From Pelodera strongyloides (lineage: Eukaryota > Nematoda > Chromadorea > Rhabditida > Rhabditidae): 64,000 nucleotides of DNA. Positions 43,271 through 54,500 of this stretch are shown in pieces. Position 1 is the first letter of the stretch. Each line of letters opens with the position of its first letter. The notes under the pieces are model-generated. The model was given only the letters and a program-made list of their open reading frames with translations, did no database searches and had not been told where the DNA came from. The position numbers and the translations under genes were made by a program. The stretch covers positions 1 to 64,000 of the forward strand of contig JAANDG010000434.1 of the NCBI GenBank assembly GCA_036852015.1, read 5' to 3'.

Positions 43271-46200
43271 CTAATAGCTATGCTCCTTAGCAAACACTAC
43301 CGTGCGATTTTCCTTGAAGTATAGCAGAGGGACGAAATTGGGAGTAAAATATGCTTTGCGTTCCATAAGTGAGTACTCTAACTCTTGTGATTTGAACATT
43401 TTATCGAAGTAATAGGTGGTTGCATTTATTGATCGACCGCGTGAAAAATAGGACAGCCACCATCCATATGTTGATGCGCCGGCTAAATAACATATTAGTT
43501 TAAAAAATTTGAAAGCCACTAAAGCGAAATGACGGCCGGTTTTTGAAACGCATCGTGGAAAACTGAATTCTTACGAATTTATGCTAAGTCTCAAATTTAG
43601 CTCGATTTTTATTCAAGTTTATGTTCATTTGCATAAACTGTATAAGAATGCTGATGTGCTCGATATGATTCACCGGCCGGAATTTCGCTTTAAAACATTA
43701 CTTTCGATATGTGTAATTATAATTCCTCTCTTTTCTCACACTCTGGGACTCTGGTATATCGTAGATATCTACAAATTCTTCCGCGGTGTGCATTACTCAT
43801 CACGAGATTTATAATTATTTATCTAACTTTTAACTTTACATAGGCGAGTGGATAATTAGGGTATGTAATTAAGGAACCTGTCAGAAATACGGTGTCGCAA
43901 TATAAACTTGAGAATATCCAATCTATATGCTGTGGCCAATCGGACACATTTTTCTTTCCAACTTCAACGGAGAACGAAAATTTTGCCTGAAACTCCACAG
44001 TTATCATTATTACTTTGCTTTTAGTTATTGTAGTATTTGTTCTCAAGGAAGCTTTATGTTTGCCGTACACATAACGCTCTGTATAACCATAACAACAACA
44101 CATGTTATGAGCTATATTCATCGCCTACCATCGCCTCTAACAGGGTAAAGAATATGCATTACGTACTTTATTAATTGCTTGTACTTGTTAAGCTAATTAG
44201 GGGCATAAACGCATAAAACTATCACCTTTTCAACCAAATCAAGTCCAAAAGTTCGGCTGTCGCCCACAATTACCGTCGTAGTATTTTCATGCTTTGCGGA
44301 AACTAAATTCCCAGTTATATCACAGTAATATGTACCGTATCATATCTACCCAGGGAATAAATTAGGTCCACATATCAAAATTTTGGGGAGGTGATTTGGA
44401 TTAATTTGCATATAATGCATTAGGAATCGGGAGGTGACTTAGACTGATTTAGACTAATTTGCATACAATGCACTACGAATCGGGAGGTGATCGTCCGCAT
44501 TTGGCGGGGTGTTTTATGCTATTTATCTACCTTGTGGAACTCCGTTGAGAGTTTTAGCGGGCAACAAAGTAAAGCACAGTAACCTTCTTTTCGTGCAGGG
44601 GATTCTAGACTGGAATACAAACACCTACGCTGAAAACTCACCCAATTTGTGTACAAACTTGATTCCTGGTATTGTCGCCCTTTGCCTGCTCATTTCCATT
44701 GGGGAATCGAAAAAATCGCCACGTCTTACATGTACGCACAAACTAAAGTGAAAGATAAACCTCGGGCAACGGAATTTGGCATCGAGAGTTAGGGCGCGTT
44801 CGGGAGGCTCTTTCCGAAAGGTTCTCATGCAAATTCATCGTTCGGGATGGACATTTTGGAAACGTTCAAAAATACTGTATGAATTAGCATGGAAAAGTTC
44901 AAATTAGCATGGTTTGCATGCAAATTCATACTGTACTTCTGCTTTCTCCTAGCATTAGAACGTTTCCTAAATGTCCATCCGGAACGATGAATTTGCATGA
45001 GAACCTTTCGGAAAGAGCATCCCGAACGCGCCCTAACGGTCAAGAGTCAAGACGATAGGTGTCTGATTTAACATTTTGTGTTAGATCGGCCAGATGACCA
45101 TGTAATATTTACTTGTACTCTCCTATCGCGGAATTAACTAACTAACGGTCAAGTAAGTAAATAAACAAAATCAATTACTTGTGCGTGTTGGCGTAATTAA
45201 TATCGGGAACAATTTCGGTGCCCGCAATTAGAATGTGTTCGGGGCGGAACTGGAGGAGTGAGAGGATTTCAGCACGTGAAAGAATTTCAAAATACTTGAA
45301 ACTCTGAAAATGTGCGATAAGTTACAAGATTCAATGATGAAACAGAGAATAAGAGCTGGTTAACAACCTGTGTCCGCCGGCAAGCGAACCACAGAAGCAC
45401 CTCCGTTTTCTATTTCAAATTTTGGCGGTTTGCCAGCTCCCGGCCCAACCACCTCCACAAGTAGAATAAATGTTCTGGTACCAGAAAAAAAATGAGCAAT
45501 TTACCACAAATAGACAGAATTTAGGGTATCAGATCCCGCCATAGGTTTTTTTTTCGGTTGCGAACTCAGGCTATGTTTGGTATGCTGTACAGTAACGAGC
45601 GAACGGACTGACAAACAAACTTATCCTGAATAAAGACACATTCACCTGCATATATTGAAGGCTGATTGATATGCGTGGCTCGTCTGTGTAGTTTTCAAAG
45701 AATTGCTTGAATTCAGTGAACTTTGCTGCTCCTTCAGTGGTGAAGTTGACGGAAACGGAGTTTCTCTAAAAATGTTGAAACTAACATGGACAACGCGGCA
45801 CTAGCGCGGCTCTCATTTCGCTTTAGAATTACACCACATCCGTGTTGCGCAATACTTATGCGGCTATAGTTTCCACATCGAAAGTTATTCAAGAACGAAC
45901 TTTATATTTAGTTTATTTTTAGTTAATTTAGAGAATTACGAAAATCCCAACTCTGGCCTGAAATAAGAACAGAAAAAATATTTGAATTAACAAACCGCGT
46001 CACGAACGATAATTCCTTCAAATATATTTGGAAACTTGTCCAAAACTTTTCCGATCAACTTGGAAAGATGTTTCTGGTTTGTTATGTCAAGAGCGGGCGT
46101 TCTGAATGAAATTACGATGAACAATCAATATAAGCAAAAAAAAGCAAAAAAAAATAGTGATTTGTATTAATATGCTGCGTCACATATTCTCATTGGTCAC

Positions 46201-47092
46201 AGTAGTAAACCCCTACAAAAACTCTGCTCGTAACTGCATATAATTAGCATAACATGAACGGTAAAAATATGGCCGAATGGTTTCAGCGAATCTTATCGCT
46301 TCTAGTTTACAGGATCTAGTGAGAAGACACTTCAAATATTTAAATAAATATTTTAAGGGAGTTGTACTACCATTGTTGAGTGGTAGTCATTTGCTCATTT
46401 CTACTTTCATCTATTGATAATTACGTAAAGAACACACCTCCCAATTGCCTTTGCGATTCCGATAAACGACATAATTTCAAAAACAATATTTCCGATTCCG
46501 CTGTTACGATTTATCGCTCTGATCTCACCGAACAGCAATCTCTCGCCTTTGTACGATACAATCGTACAGTCCGGTGATGGTGCTCTAAAACTTCGAGTGT
46601 TTCTAAACTTGTGCTCCAAGATTCGCTAGTGGCTAGTTTTTGTCCTAGCATAGCAAGGACAAAAACTAGCCACAAGCGAATCTTTTCGCCCAGTTCGATG
46701 CTGAGTAAATACTTCACTAGTATTATTCCTGCCATCTTCTACTTTCCATTGAACAAACCGGGCGTTGAATAATATAATAATAATTTATTTCCAGTTGCAT
46801 GATTCTTTCAGTTGGTAAAAGGTGATAATACTGTATTTGGAAAATTAAAGAAAATATATTTAAGAGTTTAGCATTTCTAGGAGTTACATATCTCTCACAA
46901 AGTAGCTGTAGTTTTGAGCCAAGAAATTAAATTTAGAGGTGAATTTGCGATGTATTAGTTAATTTTACAATAAAAGAACACTCACGTTGATTTTCCATCC
47001 TTTCTGTCGGCGCTGTGGGTATATAGAAAGATAAAGTAGAGTATTATGCTTAGAAAAATGATTAAATTTCTAATTCGATGTTTTACCATCAT
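43271..47092 (-). CDS. GT11-D: alpha-1,2-fucosyltransferase-like protein, 9 exons, 367 aa
   Basis: Exons in coding order: 47092-46986, 46584-46438, 46101-45996, 45765-45646, 45303-45179, 44742-44642, 44302-44226, 43986-43878, 43482-43271 (1104 bases). The start gives MMVKHRIRNLIIFLSIILYF, a signal anchor with the conserved phase-2 donor. The 46.5-46.7 kb ORF beginning MAGIIL was rejected because it cannot splice in frame. NSGIGNIVFE, CVHVRRGDF near residues 204-212 and ASTYGWWLSYFSRGR are present. Exon 8 carries one extra codon. The exon 7 block reads VGDSRTFG where B and C have a GNDxKW sequence, so the tryptophan of this GT11 region is missing. Golgi type II enzyme predicted; acceptor specificity unknown. 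Confidence 0.9.
43519..43693. repeat. M1 element, copy 9 (GT11-D intron 8)
   Basis: CTAAAGCGAAATGACGGCCG to CCGGCCGGAATTTCGCTTTAA. Lies 36 bases from the exon 9 acceptor. Confidence 0.9.
44789..45036. repeat. Palindromic element with TTAGGGCGCGTTCGGGA termini, GT11-D intron 5
   Basis: Arms of about 100 bases: TTAGGGCGCGTTCGGGAGGC and GCATCCCGAACGCGCCCTAA. They continue through CTTTCCGAAAGGTTCTCATG and CAAATTCATCGTTCGG. The short centre contains a TTAGCATG repeat. Single copy in the window; family unassigned. Confidence 0.92.
46620..46682. repeat. Short near-perfect hairpin in GT11-D intron 1
   Basis: Arms GATTCGCTAGTGGCTAGTTT plus TTGTCCT and the inverse ending AGCGAATC: about 28 pairs with two mismatches and a loop of about six bases. 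It fits a miRNA-like or snapback hairpin as well as a tiny MITE; nothing decides between them. Confidence 0.85.
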
Positions 47093-47535
47093 CTTTATCG
47101 GCAAAGCACAAAATCTCATCGCCAACTAATGGAAAACTAACACTAACTTAATTTACATGCAAGAAATTAGCATATTTGACAGATTTGAATGTGCTCTTAT
47201 AAATTTCACATTCCTCACCACGATGTCCAAATTTGAATTGAATATTTTAAAAATTAAAATGTTTATTAGCATACGTGCAACCAAATCTGGAGGAAATTCG
47301 AATTCACACAGTAGACGTAATTATATGTAGTAATGCAATGATAACTGTTCTTCAACTAACAAGTTACGATAAAAATGCAAATACACATGTATATTTTATT
47401 GAAAAGAAGTCGCTCAACATTCGTAACCGTAATTAACAACAAAAATCAATAAATGGAAAAATTATATTAATTTTCTTTGTTTGAATTGAAAAAAAAATAT
47501 CAATGAAATTAATTGCTTGCTTTTTAATTTGATTC
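47093..47535. other. Spacer between GT11-D start and GT11-C stop
   Basis: 443 AT-rich bases holding the D promoter and C 3' end. TTTATT at 47,395-47,400 gives a minus-strand AATAAA about 136 bases past the C stop. No repeat recognised. Confidence 0.5.
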
Positions 47536-50500
47536 CTACTTTACAAAAGTAACTTTATTCGTTTTCATGTCAAAATGTATCGGGGTAAACGAAGGTGGGA
47601 AAAACTCTTTTCTTGTCATCCTGGCAAGTTCGAATTTTCGTTTTTTATACATTTTATCCAGATAATACGTCGTTTGATTTGTGTTTCGTCCACGGGAGAA
47701 ATACGACATCCACCAGCCATATGTTGAGGCAGCGGCTAGAAGGGACATATGTATTAACTTTCGTTATTTAAATACCTACGCTTATCATCTAGCTACTAAG
47801 ACAGTGTTCGTGATCAATCCAAGTGTTCAATTCAAAAATCTATACTTTGTACGATGAACCGTAAAACAACTGCAAATACTTAAAAAAAAAAGTTTCAAAA
47901 CTTTGTTTATTTTGAAAGAATGCTAAATTATTGCTAAATAAAATTCGATAATTTGATTATATCACAAAACAAACATGACGGATTCTTTTAGGCACAATGT
48001 GAAACATTAAATTGTTGAGATGGGGATGCCATCACACGTTGAGCCAAACGTGTACCTAGGGTACGTGCACAAAACTTAGACTTTTTACGATAATTAGGAA
48101 GAATATGCAGTGGGGGTGCGCGCTTTTTCTGTGTCTCGTTCTATTATTCTATACATTGAACACTGCTCAAAACTAAAGATTTCATTCCGGTCAGTAACTG
48201 TGCAAGTAAGCTGTAAGAGGTGCACCCTTGAATAAAGGTGCATGTTTTTGAAGCAAAAGATTTATTTATTTATTATTAAGTGAAAATATTTTACCTGTCA
48301 GATAGATCGTGTCGCAGTATAAACTCGAAAAGACCCAATCAATGTGTGGCGGCCAATCACCACTCGGGCGTCTAACTTCGACGGGGAAAGTAAAATTTCC
48401 CTTAACAACCATTACAATTGGGTGGCGCATTCTGCCATATTCACCACTCACTTCCCCATGGGGAATTCCCCGCCTTTTTCACTGCGTGTCTCACATTAGA
48501 ATGCTATTTTCTGTCCCCAGGGACTAGTTCCCTGAGGGAATCGGAGTGGTGAATATGGCCTCACAGGGCAACAAGTATTATATGTGCTTTTCACCTCACA
48601 CGTTGTACGCTGTATGAAGAATAACAATAACGAAGAACATCCATTACAGTACCTGTTCCACGACTTTCACCGCCCATTTGCGGTCGTTGCCCAAAATGAT
48701 CGTCTGCACAGTTTCGTACTTTTTGGAAACTAAAAGTGATGAGATTCAATGTAGGTTTCTTACGACTCGAGTTTGAAAAGTTGTTTATATGTATCTCACT
48801 GGTCAGTGCTATTGATCTTATACTTTTCCTGCTGTACTCAAATGTTGATTTTCAAACGGACGTCCAAGTCAAGACCGCCTTCCATAACATCAGGGAGAGG
48901 GAGAGAAGAGGGAGAGAAAGAGGGAGAGAAAGAGGGAGAGAAGAGGGAGAGAAAGAGGGAGAGACGGAGAGAAAAATATAACTGCGAACCAATATCATGA
49001 ATGAATTTTATTCCGGCAACCGTCGAATATCGTTGTGTCATCGCCATATCGGAAACTTGAAAATCACCGCGTCTTACTTGAACGCATAAACTGAAAGAAA
49101 GTTGAAGACTTTACTCTTTTTCGCTAGATTATTATTATACCAAGCTGGTGCTTTACCGTTTTTATTGTTAGAATTATCCATAATGACTACTAGTTAGTAA
49201 GCGATATAAAACCAAAATATGAGCATAATCATACTTATGAGAGTTGTTGAGATTTTTTCCGGGTATAATTTCTGTCTTCGCGATTTTAGTGTGGTTCGGT
49301 TGGAAGGCGAGTATTGAAAGTATCTCCTGTCTTGAAAGGCTTTCAAAATATTTGAAACTCTGAAAATGAGATGTCGAATGCATCTTTCGCGTATACATAT
49401 GACATTTAATCCTACAAACCGTACACAGAAGTCCTTACAATTGTGGTTTCTGATGCCAGACGCTGTCCGCAAATTTGCGTGTTTTTCAGCACGAAACAAA
49501 TTTGTCATTTATAGAGCTTATGCCTAACCATCAGCCTAATCAGTTAGCGGTCATGAACATGTATGTAATGAACGTCACGTCACTAACTTGCATAAAAGGA
49601 AAAGTCACTGAAATCCACGGCTCTTCATTGTACTGTTCAAAAATTGGTTTGAATTCTTTGAATTTTGCTGCGCCTTCAGTTCGAAATTCAACAGAAACTG
49701 AGTTTTCCTGAATTTCATTATGGTAGGTTTCGATTTTGCGATACCTTGTAAAGTAAAGGGAATGCCAGATTACTGATTCGTAAACGCGACTAGCTTCTAT
49801 TTATAACTCATAACATTAAGATAGACGTGACGCGCTTGGGTCAGCCTCATGGAAAACCATCCTGACATAAAGAAGGGACATGAACATAAAAACAGTGACT
49901 AACCGCGTTCCGCATAATCATTCCATGAAACAAATTTGGGAATAAAAGAAGGTATTTCTTAAACATCACGGAAATATGCTCTATGTTGTTAATGTCAAGA
50001 GCCGGTGTTCTGAAAGAAAGAACAGTGCAGTGATTGGATATAATGCTCTAAAATCGCGTTTATTTATAAAACTTTTACCATTAGTTGATCAGTCGTTTTG
50101 TAGGTGAAACCGAGGGGTAACAAAGTAGAGATGCTAGACTCGAAGTTTAAATATATTGAATTATAATATATTTCAAAGTTGAAATATATTGAAGTTGAAA
50201 TTAACGTTTTGGGACATAAATGTACCCACCTTCCAATTGCCTTTGAAATTCCAATGAAGGAAATTAATTCAAAAATCACATTGCCGACTCCTCGACCGCG
50301 GACAGCTGAGTTGGCAACGCCAAATAGCAATCGTTCGCCATATGAAGTGCAATTCAAGGGGGTTCTGAAATAAGAACTGTGGACTAAGGTAGCTCTGCTT
50401 TAGATTAGCCAATAAACTGTATGTATGTATGCCAATAAACTGTATGTATAACATGTATGAAGGTGCAAGTGTCATCCGGAAGCTAAAAGCTAACAATCAT

Positions 50501-50820
50501 CAGCAGGGACATTGTCCGTACATACTGTCACAGAATCATCACCAAAGCATATAAATATTGCCTCAAATAAATGCACGGGGGTAATTGCGAAAACTGGGCA
50601 GCCTAACCAACCATTATTACTCATTTATAGAATAAACATTTAAAATTGTCTATCTAGTGTTCTCAGAAGCCAAAACTCACCTTGTTGGAGCTCGATCACT
50701 AATTCTTTGATTGACGTAAAAGAACAGTAAAGTAGCACAAAATGCTAACAATAATATTATCTTTATATTTCTCAGTCCGTTATTTGCCACAGTCTTTTGT
50801 CGGAAAAATAAGAAGTTCAT
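47536..50820 (-). CDS. GT11-C: alpha-1,2-fucosyltransferase-like protein with QVRRGD motif, 9 exons, 369 aa
   Basis: Exons in coding order: 50820-50681, 50364-50230, 50009-49904, 49707-49588, 49359-49235, 49090-48990, 48729-48653, 48400-48295, 47735-47536 (1110 bases). Signal anchor IILLLAFCATLLFFYV, then GRGVGNVIFE, GNDRKW and ASTYGWWMSYFSRGR. The donor-binding motif reads LCVQVRRGDF, with Gln near residue 213 where the other five copies have His. The exon 8 acceptor is TTAAG rather than TTTCAG. The frame is intact, so the protein is probably made, but the His-to-Gln change may lower or alter activity. It is the most compact of the six genes. Intron 6 has a GGGAGA microsatellite and intron 7 an M6 element. 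Confidence 0.9.
48436..48568. repeat. M6 element, GT11-C intron 7
   Basis: CATATTCACCACTCACTTCC on the left and GGAGTGGTGAATATGGCCTC on the right, with CCCCATGGGGAATTCCCC and CCCCAGGGACTAGTTCCC inside. Confidence 0.85.
48893..48978. repeat. (GGGAGA)n microsatellite, GT11-C intron 6
   Basis: GAGAAAGAGGGA-type hexamers/dodecamers. On the coding strand this is a pyrimidine tract. Confidence 0.95.
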
Positions 50821-51538
50821 TACCCTTCCTCAACACATAAAAATCGTTCCAGCGTATTCAGAGTCTTGTAACATTTACATGTTCCAAATTAGCACAAGTT
50901 AGCATAATTCAAATGTAGAATTGAAATTTGCATATTCGTCAACTTGACTGAGAGATGCCCCTTCTGTTGCTCCGCAAAGCAACAGAAGCAATGCTGACAT
51001 AGCTAGGATAAAAGTCTCACAATCAGTAGGATCACAGTGAACCGACACGTTACGTGTTCAGAAAGCTCCCCTTTAGTGTATTACCGTATCACGGCACACA
51101 CCGCCGTTGCAGTTAGCGACGGTACGGCGCGCACCAAATTTCCGATCGCCCACGGTCAATTTTTCGTGTAGAATGAAGCTGCTAACCGAGGGGAATATTG
51201 TATGATGAGATTTCCAATTTCCTTTCCACGATTTTTCTCTTCAAATAAAAATGAGCACGAACCATTTATTAAAATGTTCAAATGGCAAAAATTTACGTGC
51301 ATCTATCATCTATTTCTAGTATGTTGAGAACGATAAGAAATAGGGCTGCAACAAATCACAAAAAAAAACTAATAACATATGAATTTTATATTTATTACAT
51401 ATCCATTTATTTATCTTACTCATTTACCGCAGCTACATTAGCTCCATACTAACAAAATTAACCCTAATAATTTTCTAAAAAAAAAATATGGTAACGAAAT
51501 GACGAATTGTAAATTTATTTAATTTCATAGTCTTGAAT
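50821..51538. other. Spacer between GT11-C start and GT11-B stop
   Basis: Contains a perfect 11-bp hairpin (CTTCTGTTGCT at 50,961-50,971 and its inverse at 50,978-50,988) and otherwise AT-rich sequence. Promoter of C expected at the left. Confidence 0.5.
51514..51519 (-). terminator. Poly(A) signal of GT11-B
   Basis: TTTATT on the plus strand, AATAAA in gene orientation, 20 bases after the TGA at 51,541-51,539. Confidence 0.6.
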
Positions 51539-54500
51539 TCATTCATTCACTCGCTCTGCAAAATCTACTGTACCCGTTTCTTTGTCAAAGTCTATCGGTG
51601 TAAAATAGTTCGGGAAAAATGTTTCTTTTGTCATCCGGGCGCGCTCGAATTTAGGTCTTTTGTACATCTTTTCCAGATAATATGTCGTTTGATTTGTTGA
51701 TTGTCCACGGGAAAAGTAGGATAACCACCAGCCGTAGGTTGAAGCAGCAGCTAGAAAAGAAACTTAACTTCTTATTCCGAAAACCGAAAAATGCTCATGG
51801 TCTGCAAAGTGAACAGCAGACAACAGGCAAAGTGCGCTTTTCGATTTTCAGCCAAGATCCAATACGCGCTTTGAGTTTCAAATAAGTGTTGATGCAATAC
51901 CTGGCCCTTCAGCCCTTACCCGAAGACGTCGAGCAATTTGTCATCTGGAATACTTCGTCTACTGCTCAGGACCTCTGTGGAACATGTCATAAGCAAAATA
52001 TTGAAACTGTTCCCCCCCTTGAATAATGGAGCACGCTCTTGAAGCGTAAAAATATTTATTATCATTATTATTGACGAAAGTGTAACATACCTGTCAAATA
52101 TATCGTATCACAATATAAACTCGAGAAAATCCAATCGATATGTGGTGGCCATACGCGGCTATGTGCTCCCACTTCAACCGGGAAGTTAAAGTTTCCCTGA
52201 ACAAATAATGGGAATGAATTCCTTACTTGGGTATGGCTAGCTGGTAATAATGTAAAACATCATCGTGTCGTGCAAGTTGCTAGGGTAGGTGGAAAGTTAG
52301 CAATAGATATCATGAAGCAACCGGCACGAACGACACGTGATTAAGGATCGCAGTCACTACAATTTCGTATTTTTTATTCTCTTTTCATCAAATATTCAAA
52401 TATGTGAAAGGGAATATGTAAGCACTCAAAATGAGCAAAACAACTGCGAAACTAGAGTTTCCACACCAGACATGAATTTAAGTAGGCGACTGAATATGTA
52501 AATTCGAATATTCTCATTTGCATGCAAATATGTCGCTGTTGCAAGCTATATGCCGATGTATGCACACATGCTAAATTTTTTGCTCCATCAGCACTTCCGT
52601 GTAAGCCAGGGGGTCAAGCAACGCGTTTACTATGGAAAAGATGAACTTTGAAAATCATTTTCTTTTAAATGGGAAACTTTTAACAATTTTTGTTGTTGTT
52701 TCCTTAATGAGGAACACACATTCTATTAATACAGCTTAACTTCAAAAAGGGCATACATATTCCCTTGAAGAAAAAAACGATTCCAGCACCAAAGTACGGC
52801 AAAACGAACTCAGGCAGAGAAATCCCTGTGTATGAGTTTTACTAGTATACCGTAGTTTATTATTGCCCGTATACAGTTTCATAATAAATACCCTGCAGTG
52901 ATAAACCACGCGCGAGGTGTAACACTGAAGGCTGTTCACTCTCCGAGCACCCCTGGCAATTGCATTTATGCACCGGCGACGGTCATTTACCAAAACCCAT
53001 TTTCATTGATTTCTCTCTCTGCGTTCGCATTTATGTGGCTTTGTACTGGCTGCATATTGCATCGAATAAAAATCGAATAAAAAAGTTGAATTTGAAGTGA
53101 CTGCCTTCCTTTAAAGGGAGAGGCCCACGAGAAAAAAGTTCCCCAATTTACTTTCACAGACTGTCCACAATTTCAGAAACATTGAAAATCGCACGTCTTT
53201 AGTCTTTACGCTTAGAACTCGCAGAGCTATTCCTCGTCAAACTGTTCGGCCAGATACTGTAGTCGTATCTCTACGAGTTCTAGGCGTAAAGAAATTCGGT
53301 TTTCACAGAAATATTTATGAAATTCTGGACATTTTGTTCAAGGAAATTAAGAAAGACTTGTTTCTCGTGGGCCTGTCCTTTTAACCGATATTTGGTACAT
53401 AATATAGGAGAAAAATATGAATTTATAATAGAAAAATTCAAACCATTTTCACGATCTTCCGTTCCCACTTATGGTCGTTGCCCACAATAATCGTCTGCAC
53501 GTTTTTGTACTTTTTTGAAACTAAATAAAAATTTTGATGGCCAAGAGCAATTTTAAAGGATTGGGTTTTGGCGAACTAGTTACATATAAATATAAACAAA
53601 AGTATCTCCGGAACTGTTATAGCCAGAAGCAATCTGTTTTTTTTTTTGAAGAATTTAATTAGGGGAATCCAATTCGTTGCGTGTCTGGGCAGCTAACCAG
53701 TACACCAGCATGCTTCACAAAGTGCCCAAATAATATTTAAAAATTTCCAACTCACCAATTTTATGGACGAATTTCATTCCGGCGATCGTTGAGTTTTCGC
53801 GTGACATCTCCATCGGGGACGTGTAAAAATCACCGCGTCGAACGTGGACACACAAGCTGGAAGATATTCGGCTACAGTATAACAAAACAAGTATGAACGC
53901 TGCATGACAGGCACAAACGGTTGCAATGCTACTGGAATTCTCAGCTATGACAGGCAATTAGGCTTCGAAATTAGTTGATGACTCTACGTTCCCAGGCGTG
54001 CAACGCGGACATGCAAATCGGCGTCCGCGGGAAAGAGATGGCTTTTTGACATGGTAAACGCAGAGACGCAGAAAAGAGGGCAGGGCTTGTTTCCCTCTGT
54101 CGCGAGTTTTTCAATGCAATTTTGCAATCTTTTCCCGCGGACGCGCATTCGCATGTCCGCGCTGCGCGCCTGAGGACCAGAGCCACCGAACCCAATTTCA
54201 GCACTTACTTGTGACTTTTCCTCAGGTCTACATCCGGGACAATCAAAGTTTTCGCAATTTGAACATGTTGCGGTAGAAATTCGAAAACGGACAAGACTTC
54301 TTCTCGTGACAGGCTTTCGAAGTGCTTGAAACTCTGCAAACTCTTTTGTAGATTTTTTCGTACAGGATTACGCAATTGATGCGAAGTGAAGCCAGCTTTG
54401 CATAAGATGCAAGACTGTAAACCAAAAAGGGCTAGGCGCTATCGCGCCTAACCCCAATAAGGTAATATGCTGGCCTTTTTCCTAGTCACACAAAAAATAT

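Noticed and set aside
46511..46735. ORF starting MAGIILVKYLL as exon 1 of GT11-D
   Set aside because: It runs through a hairpin and has no donor that joins exon 2 in frame. The ATG at 47,092 gives a signal anchor and the phase-2 donor used by all paralogs.
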